Shown here in pieces: positions 44,885 to 54,975 of a stretch of 64,000 nucleotides of DNA. The stretch is from the NCBI GenBank assembly GCA_013350335.1, contig CM023539.1:12276302-12340301 (forward strand), in the 5' to 3' direction. Positions within the stretch are counted from its first letter, which is position 1; the number at the start of each line of letters is the position of its first letter. The DNA is from Chimonanthus salicifolius. Its lineage: Eukaryota > Streptophyta > Magnoliopsida > Laurales > Calycanthaceae. A model generated the notes under the pieces. It worked only from the letters and a program-made list of their open reading frames with translations, had not been told where the DNA came from and searched no databases. The position numbers were made by a program, and so were the translations under genes.

Positions 44885-45283
44885 TTTGCGAATCCATACC
44901 CATTCACCCACCTACCCATCTTTAGTATTTCCATTACCCAAACCCACATATCCATTTGTCTATGTCTGAGTCAGTCTGAATCTTCAGTGTCTAGTTTAGG
45001 TTTTCATTGAGTCAGTATAGGATTTTTATTTGGTCCATTTTGCACCTCATGCATTCCTAGGTATGTCCAAACCCGATTTTTCGTTTTCTAAAAAATTTCT
45101 CTTTTTCACCTGGCCAGTGTCAATTAGGGAACATTGAGGACAATGTTCAATTTAAGTTTGGGGGTACTGAGGTCATTTACCATTTAAAAAAAAAAATTAA
45201 AAATTAAAAAAAAAAAAAATAAAAAAAATTCATCATCTGTTTGTCTTTGTGACCAGCAGACGTTAAAGAACTGGATAGGAGTC
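44885..45283 (+). other. Spacer with internal polypurine-like tract and A-rich run
   Basis: Non-coding. TTTAAGTTTGGGGGTACTG at 45151-45169 almost repeats the true polypurine tract before the 3' LTR (CTAAGTTTGGGGGTATTT). An interrupted A/T homopolymer stretch follows at 45184-45230, just before the extra ORF. Confidence 0.75.
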
Positions 45284-45754
45284 ATGCACGTAGACGGTAG
45301 AGTTTTTGTCTTCGCTTTGTGTCTGTCTAGAACACAAGTTCCCCCAGACTTGTGTAGGAAAATCGTTTCCTTAGCTATGAGGGTGAGGAAGCTGGAAATC
45401 CAAGAGGAGCAACCCAGACCTCTTTGTGGTCGAAGCACTCTGGCTGCAAAGAGGAAAGCTAAGAGGCTAGGAATTTGTCACAAATGTGGACGTATGAATT
45501 GTAATGGAAAAATATCTGAACAAGGAGTTCGCTGTGTGACAGCAGCAAAACATAGACCTATTAGTGAAAATAGACAAATTTATTTGGACCTAGTCAAAGG
45601 TAGAGTAAGTCCGGAAAGACTGAGACTCCTTGGTGTCCAAAGAACTGTTGATTTTCGCTTAGGGGACTATAAACGTCTTGACAATCTGACGTTAAACGAG
45701 TCAAAATTTTCTAAGGCAGAGAGAGACAAACTTAATCTTTTAAGGGTAGAGTAG
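45284..45754 (+). CDS. Extra ORF of the Athila-type element: candidate viral-type cysteine-rich nucleic-acid-binding protein
   Basis: 156 codons, ATG 45284 to TAG 45752-45754, uninterrupted. Residues 8-33 form a possible amphipathic segment (FALCLSRTQVPPDLCRKIVSLA). Residues 49-62 hold a Gly-Arg-Ser-Thr box and a basic run (CGRSTLAAKRKAKRLG). A finger-like motif follows, CHKCGRMNC, spaced C-x2-C-x4-C-x10-C-x5-H. The C-terminal half is Arg/Lys-rich and helical-looking (LVKGRVSPERLRLLGV). This order matches, as I recall the family, the small cysteine-rich nucleic-acid-binding proteins of carlaviruses and vitiviruses (Pfam Viral_NABP), several of which suppress RNA silencing. It is unlike the membrane-spanning env-like ORF3 of other Athila elements. 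Family assignment rests on motif pattern, not an alignment. Function in the element is inferred. No promoter or splice site is evident, so expression would need splicing or a subgenomic RNA. Confidence 0.72.
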   Translation: MHVDGRVFVFALCLSRTQVPPDLCRKIVSLAMRVRKLEIQEEQPRPLCGRSTLAAKRKAKRLGICHKCGRMNCNGKISEQGVRCVTAAKHRPISENRQIYLDLVKGRVSPERLRLLGVQRTVDFRLGDYKRLDNLTLNESKFSKAERDKLNLLRVE

Positions 45755-46549
45755 GCAAAAGCTGAGACACCTTGGTACTTAAAAAGAATGTCAATTGAGG
45801 TCTAAGAAAATCATGCATCCTGACAATCTGACGTAAAAAGAGTCATAGAATAATTTTTTAGCATTAATACGTAAATAAAAATCTTTATATCATACTTTTC
45901 CGGAAAGACTTTTATAGGATTTATGCTCGGAAGTCTATGTACACAGTCATATTAATGTTAGTCTGAAAAAGAAAAATTTTCATGAGTCGAGTAATCACCA
46001 GAGGAATACTAGTGGAGACTTAAACCCAGTGAGTTTTAGAGCCATTCTGTCCTTCTGAGGGTTATAAGTAAATCCTTATTTCTTTGATAAGCGCATCGAG
46101 TCGTTGAGTGATCTCATTATCATTGTTTTGGTCATGTTACTAAGAACGCCATTAAAATTGAGTTATTACACCTGAAATTTTTCTGAATTTATTCAAAACA
46201 AAGAAATCATCTTATGAAGCTTAGGATAGGATATAGGCCATTTTTGGACCGTTTGAGCCTTCAAGCCCACCTACTTTGGTCATTCCATCTTGATAGTTCC
46301 CTATTTGAGCCTAATATAGCCTCTTTTATTGACTAGCCATATCTTCTATACCTAACTCCGAATATGGAGTTTGAGCCAAAATTTTATATCCATTACCTAT
46401 TATCATATGAGAAAAGGTTAGGGAAGATTTTGGGATAAAATTCACTGAAAAATGAAAATAAAAGAGAAAGCAAGATGGGAACATCCACACATCAAAGAGG
46501 GATGTTGAAAAAGAAAAGAGGTCTCTTAAAAAAAAAAAAAAAATTGCTG

Positions 46550-46580
<31 letters not shown>

Positions 46581-47348
46581 TTAGAGGAAAATATCCCTCT
46601 CATATTATGAAGACCTCTAACCTTTTCTTATGAAAATGTTAATTTTTAGAGTCTTTTATCCCTTCTTTGATATGACCCGGTCCTAAGCCTCGTTTCGTCC
46701 TATTAGAAAGTCCTATTGATCCTAAGTGTAAATAAGGTATTTCATGTAGAGAATAGAGGAGGAAAAATAAAGGTGTTTGACTCAACGTTCTTAGGAAAGT
46801 GGCATCTAATCATGAGATCAATTATTTTCTTCATTTATGCCGTCTTTGTTTAAAACATATGTGAGAATTTTGATTTGAAAACATAAACTCCGCTCACATA
46901 TACCATGAGAGAAAATAAACCCACCTTTGAGCGTTAATCTTTCTGAGAGATATATCTGGTGAGGTTTGAAGTCAAAGCGTATTTTCCAATGTTGGTTACG
47001 AAACTTGTGTCAATTTGGAAAAAGAAGACTGTCTTAATAATGGCTATCACACACAACACTCCGAGTATAAGTCTTGTAAAATGAATTTTAGAGTTGTATG
47101 ATGTTTAGATTTTTGGCTGTGTGTTTTTGCTGAAAAAATAAATAATAAAAAAAAAAAATGACGATGTTTGTGGGTGTCATCACTAGAAACCCTCACGAGA
47201 CTATAACTCGTCCACTAGGGGTAACCTAGGGGTTTAAAGGCTTGTTGCATACGCTAAATGCAATCGAGAGAGCCAGCGAAAGTGGTGTCATTTAGGATTT
47301 TTAATTTTAGTTTTTAGATTTAGTTTTGCTCGAGGACTAGCAAAATCT
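45755..47348 (+). other. Non-coding region between the extra ORF and the polypurine tract
   Basis: About 1.6 kb without a long open frame. It includes two long A-runs separated by 'ttgctg' (about 46528-46576) and a short repeat of 'gacaatctgacgt' (45681 and 45818). Long 3' untranslated regions of this kind are usual in Athila/Tat elements. Confidence 0.7.
46528..46576 (+). repeat. Double poly(A) tract
   Basis: Two uninterrupted A runs of about 15 and 26 bases split by TTGCTG. It lies about 770 bp after the extra ORF. It could be a microsatellite or a trace of a polyadenylated RNA. Confidence 0.8.
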
Positions 47349-47363
47349 AAGTTTGGGGGTATT
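47349..47363 (+). other. Polypurine tract of the Athila-type element
   Basis: AAGTTTGGGGGTATT immediately upstream of the 3' LTR start TGATGAAC. This is the typical Athila/Tat arrangement. Confidence 0.88.
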
Positions 47364-50300
47364 TGATGAACACCGTAAAATTACAATTTTACCCTTTAAT
47401 ATTAGATTAATTAGTCCTTATTTTATAAATATTAGATATGTTTAGGGTTGTTTTTAGTTTTTATAGTTTATTTTGAGAAATATAAAAAAAGAAAAGAAAC
47501 TAAAAATAAAAATGATAAAAAGTCAAAAATACGGTCGACGTCAATTTCAGAAGGGTCAGGTCAAGTTGGTTAAACTAGTGGGGTTTTCAGAACCTATAAC
47601 TTTCTATTAATATTTCATTTTCCAAATTCGAGTGAAAGTCAAGTTTTATCGACCAACCCCTCTCATTTATTGTCGATCGGGATGCCCGTCGCCTAAAGGA
47701 ACTCTTACCATTTCTTCTTCTATTTTCTATTTCTTTTCTATTCTTTTCTTTTATCTGTTTGCAGGAATTATCGTGGGAGAAGACTGATAGAAGAAATGAG
47801 AAAGGCAGTCGGAAGCCAGAGCAGCTGTAGCCAGCACCAAGACACAATAGAAGCAGTGCCCAGAAACAGAGGGCAGCCAGTCCGGGCTGAAGCAGAGGCT
47901 GAGGCAGAGGCAAGCTGAGGTGCAGCGGCAGCTGCAACCAACAGCCAACAGCAGCACAGCCGAGGGTACATACAGCCAGTCCGGGCTGAAGCTGCAACCA
48001 AGAGCCGGAATAGTGAACACGGCAGCAGCTGACACGGCTGAAACGAAGAGGCAGCCACCTGAATTGAGTGCAAAACAGCAGCCATCACCCGAGGAGAAGA
48101 GAAAGAATAGCAGGCAGCCATGAAGAGCACACGGACAACCAGCTGAGAACATAACAGATGGAAAATAAAGCAGCTGGAGCAGAGGCAGAGCAGTCTGGAC
48201 AGCCATACATGGCTGCGCACACAGCAAGAACAGCCGAGCAAGCAACCGGCTGAAGGCAGAACTGAAACAGAACAACGCACGAGCAGCCAGTTGAAGGGAA
48301 GAAAATGCAGCAGCGGCAGCGACACCAGCAGCGGCGGCACACAGTGGAGAACAGCAGGAAGAAGAGCAGCTAAAACATGCTGAGATGAAGTAGGCAGCAG
48401 CCAAGAGTGCACACAGCCAGTCCCAGCAGAGCAGCAGCAACCAGCGATGGTGGAGTAGTCTGAGCAGCAGGCAGCCGGCTGAAGCAAGAGCAGTGACCGA
48501 CGGCAGCCAGCTGAACGGCAGCCAGTTGAAGAAAACTGAGAGGCAGAGCAGTCTGGACAGCCATACACGGTGGCGCAAACAGCAGAGCTGAGGCCAGCGA
48601 TACATGGGCAACCAGCTGAGAAGCAAACAGAACAGCAGAGCAGCTCAGATATACAACAGCAACGGCTGAAGCACAACAGCCAGCAGGGGAAGACACCAGT
48701 GGCAAGCAGCTGAGACGGCAGCAGCAGACAGCAGCAGTCGGCTGAAGCAGCAGCGATGGTGGAGCAGCCAGTCCAAGCAGCTGAAACCAACACCGCACAC
48801 AGCGGCAACCAGCGGCGCACCAGAGCAGCAGCAGTGCCCAAGGTGCACAGCTGACACGGCAGTGCAGCAGAGGCAGTGGAGCAGAGGCAGACCAGACAGC
48901 GGTGCACAGCAGGCAGGGACAGCCAATCCGAGCAACAGCCAGCACTGTATGCAGAGACAGCCGGCTGAACCAACAGACACAGCAGCTGTAGCCAGCACCG
49001 TGACACAGCAGTCAGCTGAGACCACATCTGTTCAATCCGAGCAGCAGCCAAGCAGTCCGAGCAGAGACCGAGTACAGCAGAGCAGATGTAACCCAAAGAG
49101 CAGCAAGCAGAGGAGGCCGAAGCTGAGCCCATAGCAGCCAAGGACGGAAGGGCAGCACTGAAAACCAGCAGAGATAAAGCAGAATTAAAAAATAAAAAAT
49201 AAAAAGAAAAGAAGATAGAGGCTGATGTCACCCGATCCAAAGAGAAGATCAGTTTGATTTCAGCCGATCTTGAGGAAGAGAAGATAAGGAGAGATAAGGA
49301 TAAGAAAATGAGCAGATGCCATCTAGCAGCTGAGAATTTGAAAAGAAGATTTGGATGAAAGTTGCCCGGAAGATAAGATAAGAAGAAGTTAGCCGAAAAG
49401 AAGCTGCCGTGTAGCTGGATAACAGCAGCTGGGAAGAAAGAAACTGCCGTGAAAGAAAGAAGAAGAAGAGATAAGATAAGAGTCATTCGTGCATTGGGTT
49501 TCAATTTCAAAGATGAGAAGGATAAGAAAGAAGAAGAAGAGATAAGATAGAGTCAGCCGTGCAGTTGGGATTGAACGATAGATGGGGTGAAACGATTAGC
49601 CGATAGAGAAGAGCGGGATAAAAGAGAGCTTACACGGTATTTGAATTTAAATAGATTTTATCCCGACTGAGTTTAAATTTGAACGGGTCTCTTATCCCGG
49701 CTGAATTTGAAGGACCCCTATCTTATCCCTTTTCTCCTATAAATTCAAGGCTTCGGGTCCGTTGAAGGTTGAACCGGGCAAGACATTGAAGGCTGCAGTT
49801 GGACGACAAAAGACAGGAGAAAAATAAATAATTTTCTTGTAAGTTATTTTATTTTTATTTTTATCTTTATGTCAAATCCAAAAGAGAATTGTAATTTATT
49901 TCTGAATTTTTAAATAAAATTCATGGCGGTTTGTTTAGATGTATGATATTCCCAATTGTTAAATATTAAATAATGATGGTTTTCAATTTAATTTTAATTC
50001 TTTTTAAGAACTTCATGAAACAAATTAATTTGAGGATTTTTCAATGAAAAGTGGAACCCCTTTTAGGATCAGTGGGACTTGCCGTCTCTCCAGTCTAAGG
50101 TTCTTATCAAGAACGGTTGTTTTAGAATTGGGGAAACACAAGTTTAAAACCCGCTCAAGCCTAAGGCTTGATTTGAAATATCCCGATTTATTATTATTTT
50201 AATTAGAATTTTATTAAATTAGAAACTTGAATTATGTTTAATAATTCCAGAATATTTCATAGTCTAGGCCATGTTTTTGTTTTTAAATCGGATAACATGG

Positions 50301-50582
50301 TACTTCGAATGCTTGACCGGATTCCATTGTAGATTATGTAAAAAATTTTTGATTTATTTTTCTTTTTCTCAAAAATTTATCAAAACTATTCATTGTTTTA
50401 AATTAAGATTATAACTAAATGTTTTAGAAAATTATTTTCTTAAATCACATCATTTTTAAATAGTGCGATTTTTTTTATTTCGTACATATATTTTGTAGAT
50501 TTCCCTTGGGTACGACCTCGCACTCATACTCTATACTATAAATCGGTTCGTACGCTTGCGAGTAATTTAAAATTTCACAACA
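47364..50582 (+). repeat. 3' LTR of the Athila-type element (3219 bp)
   Basis: The same length as the 5' LTR and nearly identical. Differences I noted are mostly single transitions, for example in the 'acggcaacagc/acggcagcagc' and 'agagccagcc/agagtcagcc' segments. It is followed by target duplication ATGTG. Confidence 0.95.
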
Positions 50583-52179
50583 ATGTGTTCGGCCAATCCA
50601 TAGCCCAACACATGACACTTGAAACCATAATTTTAGAACTCTTCAAAGCATGCAATCAATTTAACTTAGCATCCAAATTAATCCATTCTTTTCATGGGGT
50701 TCGGCCATCCCATGTGGCCGAACCCTATAATCCATTTTTTTCATCGTATTCATGCACTTCCAACCAATATCTAACCCTTGTTAGATTCGGCCATCCAATG
50801 GCCGGATCATGATTCTTTATTAAAAATAGTTTATCGAAAACCTACCGTTTCAGCGACTCCTCCAATTGATCTTCACTCCGGCTTGTTTCTTTTCCTTTCT
50901 TAGCCTCTCCTTCTTCTTGATTCCTTGATGGAGAGATCAGTCAAGGACTGATTAAGCAACCAGCTGCTGCTCTTGGTAGAAAACGGCAAAGAGAGAGAGA
51001 GATATAATTTTTGACTTTGGATGGGGAAACCTTGATGCCAACTCCTTTGCTCAAAGTATACTTTTGTCTTGGTGAAATAAATCAATCAAGGACTGATTTC
51101 ATATCAATAATCCAGCTGCTGTTCTTGATGTTTGGAGAGATGGAGGACGCCCAAGAGAGGAAGAGACTGTGGTAGAAAATGAAATCCTCTTGGCTAATCA
51201 AATTCAGCCCAAGGTTTAATCTTGTGTAGCTCACCTCTCCATAATTAAAATCCTTTAAGTTCCTTGGGGTTTCATCTATGAAATGAAACCTTCCTATGGT
51301 CCCAACGTCTCTCCTTACCATTGAATGTGAGAGTTTCATATGGAAATGAACCTCCCACACCAACGGCTAGTCTTTGTAACAGCCAACCTTCATTCATATC
51401 TTACATGGGAGTTTCAAATGAAACTCCATGTGCTTCACCGTCTCCCATTGGCTGTTTCTTTTAAGATGAAACTCACCATGTTCCAACGACCCTATGCTTG
51501 CCTTTGTGATTTAAGTCTTCCCCTCATTCATCTCTCATTAAATAATTCAAATTGGAGTTTCATCATAAGATGAAACTCTTTCCCTCCTCCAACGTCTCCC
51601 ATGTAATTTCAAAATGTAACTCTCATTTCATTTATCACTTAAATGGGAGTTACATGCATGGTAAAGCCTCCCATGCAGCCAACGTTTCTTTATTGTATTA
51701 AAACCTACCACCAGCCCACACCACCATCTTACACACACTTCACTCATTAAAATAATTATTCCATCTACCTCATTTATTTAACTCACCCAAACTCAACTCA
51801 TTTATTAATGTAACTCAACTAATAAAGTCCACTCAACTAAACTCCATCATTTATTTCAACTCAAACCCAACTCAAACATTTAACTCATCTTAACCCAATT
51901 AAGCTTTGAGCTCAATTAATGGTCAAACATGTCAACCACAACCCATTGGCTCCAATTTGGCCATTTTGACCCATTTAACAAAATTTGACCCAATTATGAT
52001 TTTCGACCCGTTTATGTACATCTTTTCCATTTATTGTTTTGTAATCAAAACTACTAACCATTGGGTCTTGATTGAACCATTGACCCATTTAAATTCAACT
52101 CAAATATTTCACAATGGCAATTCCGTAAATATGAATAAATTCATATAAATTGATAACTTTGAAATTCCAGGGTGTTACA
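50583..52179 (-). repeat. 5' LTR of the chromodomain element, last segment
   Basis: Resumes with the second ATGTG and aligns with 22884-24479 of the other LTR to CCAGGGTGTTACA, then the outer duplication CTGAC. Open frames here mirror those of the other LTR and are not genes. Confidence 0.92.
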
Positions 52180-52184
52180 CTGAC

Positions 52185-52564
52185 ATCTAAGATTTGTTGG
52201 GATTTGAGTCTTGTTGTAAAGCCTCAATGGAAAATGTATTGCCAAGATGAAGATTACAAGTTTGTTATTAAAAACTATTTGTATATATTAGGCCCTAGTT
52301 TGGAGTAGCTCTAAGTTCAATAAATTTCTTGACTTAGACTTTCAAGATCCAAATTCAAGGATATTAACTCTAAGTACAATCAAATTTAGATAGTTCTTGA
52401 ATCAAAACTCCAAACTATGAAAAGTTGGGAAACTTTCTACATAGCCTTAGTTTATTTTATGATTTTCATAGGCATCTTATGCAAGCTTAGACATTTCTAA
52501 CCAACCAATGCTTAGGGCCCTACTTCGATGTACCTCAAGTAAGGCGCATATATATATATATAAT
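52185..52564. other. Non-coding flank of the chromodomain element, ending in a short (TA)n
   Basis: Pre-insertion sequence with no recognisable gene. A (TA)7 run lies at about 52549-52562, next to the TRIM. Confidence 0.45.
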
Positions 52565-52569
52565 AGGCA

Positions 52570-53088
52570 TGTAACGATCCGTCCTGCTAGCATAATAATA
52601 TTATCTGCTCTAGGCCTCGCACAAAGCCCACACAGCTTTCAATTGGCGAGCCAATCCATTGTTGCTCCCAAAAGGCCTCATGCTAGAAAGAGAAAGGTTA
52701 CTACTTATATACCAGGGAATTTCCAATGCAACTAGCAATATGAGACTTTTTTTTTTCCTCCATAGGCACAAGGTATTACAATCTACCCCCCTTAAAGGCA
52801 GAGTCGTCCCCAGCTCTGGGCACACAACAACCAAGCCCACACTCTCAGGCAGAGAGTTGAACTATTCTCTGATACCATTTGTAACGACCCATCCCGCTAG
52901 CATAATATTGTCTGCTCTAAGCCTCACACACAGCCCATACAACCTTCAATTGATGAGCCAACCCACTGTTGCTCCCAAAAGGCCACATGCTAGAAGGAGG
53001 AAGGCTACTACTAATATACAAGGGAATTTTCGATGCAACTAGCAATGTGGGACTTTTTCTTTTTCCTCCATAGACACAGGGTATTACA
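52570..53088 (-). mobile_element. TRIM: 519-bp miniature LTR retrotransposon
   Basis: Target duplication AGGCA (52565-52569 and 53089-53093). Two LTRs of about 210 bp (52570-52780 and 52880-53088) flank only about 100 bp of internal DNA. On the minus strand the upper LTR ends GGGATGGGTCGTTACA... and is followed after two bases by the PBS TGGTATCAGAG (52877-52866). A PPT (TTTAAGGGGGGTAGA, about 52796-52782) precedes the lower LTR start TGTAATACC. No coding capacity. All parts required in cis are present, so it depends on proteins from a full-length element. Open frames spanning the LTRs (52508-53042) are incidental. Confidence 0.93.
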
Positions 53089-53093
53089 AGGCA

Positions 53094-53929
53094 CGTTGCG
53101 CCAAAAGCATGAGCATGTTGTTTAAAGTTTGATTATTTTGCACTTAGCACAATTTCTTTTTAAAAATTGTGTTTTAATTGAAAATCCAACTGTACATATT
53201 GCAATTATATGTAAATATCTATAATTTCTTAAACTTTGAGTCTAAAATTAAATTTCTAGCTGCATGATCTTGATAGTCAAAGTTGGTGAATGTCCAAAAC
53301 GATGACACGTGGTGATTTTGACCATTAAAATCGAGTGGATAAAAATAGATTTTTGAGATAAAATTTTAAAAGATGATCAATTTTAAATATTCTTTAAACT
53401 TGTACAATTATATTTTCACGTTATAAGACAAAAAAAATAATAAAATAATATATGGACCGAAAAGGCTGGCAAGCTTTGTCGAGCTTGGCCTGCAGGCGAA
53501 AACCTCAACCCCATTTATTTAAGTCGCCCTCGGGCAAATGAACACCCCTAAATATAAACAGGAAGATATGAACCATTATGTTCATATTAGTGCTTTATGT
53601 TGATGACATACAAATTTCTAATCAAGATTTTAACAGGATTGACAAGTTGAAGAAAAGCTATCTAAAACTTTTAATGTAAAGAAGTTTTGAGCATGAAAGG
53701 CTACCGATATCATAGGAAAAGTATGTCCAAATAAGTGCTTTAAAAGGTTGAACAAGTGCAAAGATGTGTCGTTGGACAACATAGGAGAAGAATGAAATGA
53801 GATCAATTCCATATTTTTACCATATATAGTATGATGTTTCCAGTGGTTCGCATGATAATACTCTGCGAATGGGAGGAAAGGCAGGGGATTGAATTTATTT
53901 TTTATTTTTTTGAAATCATTAAAAAAAAT
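53094..53929. other. Non-coding interval
   Basis: AT-rich. A 'gaacacccctaaat' segment near 53540 resembles an hAT right terminus, but I found no partner end or target duplication. Confidence 0.4.
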
Positions 53930-54260
53930 GAGTATGGGTTTGTGGGAGGAAAGGCAGAGACGATGAAAGGCCGATGAAAGGAGGAAGAGGAAAGGCAGCA
54001 AAGATTGGTCTCAGGCCAGCAGGGACGACGAAAGCCTGAGACGAGTCTGAGTATGGTATGGCAACAGTATCTTTGTCTTCGACTCTTCAGGCCGGTAGAG
54101 ACAATGAAAGGCGATACAAATATACGATGAAAGGAGGCACACTGGCACAGACGATGAAAGGCAGAGGGCCAGAGACGATGAAAGGAGAAGAGGAAAGGTC
54201 TCAGGCCTGCATGGACGATGATAGTCCAAGAGATTCTGCTGGGAATGGTACTCCTTTGGA
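53930..54260. repeat. Dispersed short repeat GACGATGAAAGG
   Basis: Seven or more copies of 'gacgatgaaagg' and variants (ga.gatgaaaggc, gacgatgatag) at irregular spacing, interleaved with 'ctcaggcc' phrases. Open frames on both strands across it are a by-product of the purine-rich repeat. Confidence 0.65.
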
Positions 54261-54763
54261 GCTTTTTCAGCCTTGACGATTCTTCAATCAAACCAACCCG
54301 CAATAAAGACGGTCACGGTTCAACAGTGGCTCGATCTGAGTTTTAAAACATTGGTATAGATTGCCAGAAACCCAATTTAATTCATCTATTCACTTTGATA
54401 GTAGTCTCATGTATCTTTGGATTAGTCACACCTTCAATGTGAGATTGAGATACCCATATTATCTAAATACAAATTTATCCATTTTATTTTTATAGAGTTA
54501 ATTGTGTCATATGACAATTAAAGTTCCAAAAGTATGTTAGATTTTTCCATGACATAGGGAAAGAACATTCCAACTATTGAAGAAAAAGACTCACATAGCA
54601 TACGAGCTTTTCGAGGGTTTCTAACACATTTCCTCTTTGAGATGGAAAATTGACTTATTTAATTTGCACCGCCAAGTGGAATCAAATATTTAAAAGTATT
54701 CATTGAAAGATAACATTTACTTATTTCTCACGTCTAAAGTGGACTGCTATTTGGAAGTTATCT
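54261..54763. other. Non-coding interval
   Basis: AT-rich, nothing recognised. Confidence 0.4.
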
Positions 54764-54771
54764 ATCCCACT

Positions 54772-54943
54772 CAGTGTTGGCCCTGAGATACTATAAAATC
54801 TCAAAGTCCTAGGCAAAATTATTAAGATGGAACTCTACTGTAGAGGCCTTAAAATCTCAAAGACCCTACTGTAGATTATTTTTTAAACTAAATTTGGGGG
54901 CTGAGACGGTGGCCTATGTCGCCTATAGCTAGAGCCGACCCTA
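54772..54943. mobile_element. 172-bp hAT-type miniature element
   Basis: Ends CAGTGTTGGCCCTGAG and CTAGAGCCGACCCTA form an imperfect terminal inverted repeat with the GGCCCTGAG pattern common in plant hAT elements. Flanks are ATCCCACT (54764-54771) and ATTCCACT (54944-54951), a 7/8 match to an 8-bp duplication. It is a different family from the GGCCGATAT elements. Confidence 0.7.
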
Positions 54944-54975
54944 ATTCCACTGAAACTCCAATATTTCTTATAGAA

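Larger units (their letters stand above)
35229..50582 (+). mobile_element. Young Athila-type Ty3/gypsy retrotransposon (15,354 bp)
   Basis: Target duplication ATGTG (35224-35228 and 50583-50587), two LTRs of exactly 3219 bp (TGATGAAC to CACAACA), a tRNA-Asp-type PBS, gag-pol, an extra ORF after pol and a polypurine tract at the 3' LTR. About a dozen differences between the LTRs were found by reading (well under 1%), so it inserted recently. The Asp-tRNA primer site, the DLGAS protease motif, the long non-coding leader and the non-coding region after pol all fit the Athila/Tat branch. The only clear defect seen in pol is one amber codon in integrase. Confidence 0.95.
20663..52179 (-). mobile_element. 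Chromodomain Ty3/gypsy (Tekay/Del-like) element, minus strand, with two nested insertions
   Basis: The outer target duplication CTGAC (20658-20662 and 52180-52184) fixes both ends. On the minus strand the order is: 5' LTR (52179 down to 29596, split twice), Met-tRNA PBS (29593-29581), gag, protease, RT, RNase H, integrase, chromodomain, 3' LTR (24479-20663). Removing the solo LTR at 31732-35133, the Athila element at 35229-50582 and one copy of each duplication leaves 3818 bp for the split LTR, against 3817 bp for the intact one. Both LTRs begin TGTAACACCCTGG and end GGGGTGTTACA on the coding strand. Frameshifts and stops have inactivated the coding region. The LTRs have diverged more than those of the Athila inside, as the nesting order requires. 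Confidence 0.93.

Noticed and set aside
53540..53560. Possible hAT right terminus (GAACACCCCTAAAT)
   Set aside because: No matching left end or 8-bp duplication could be found nearby.
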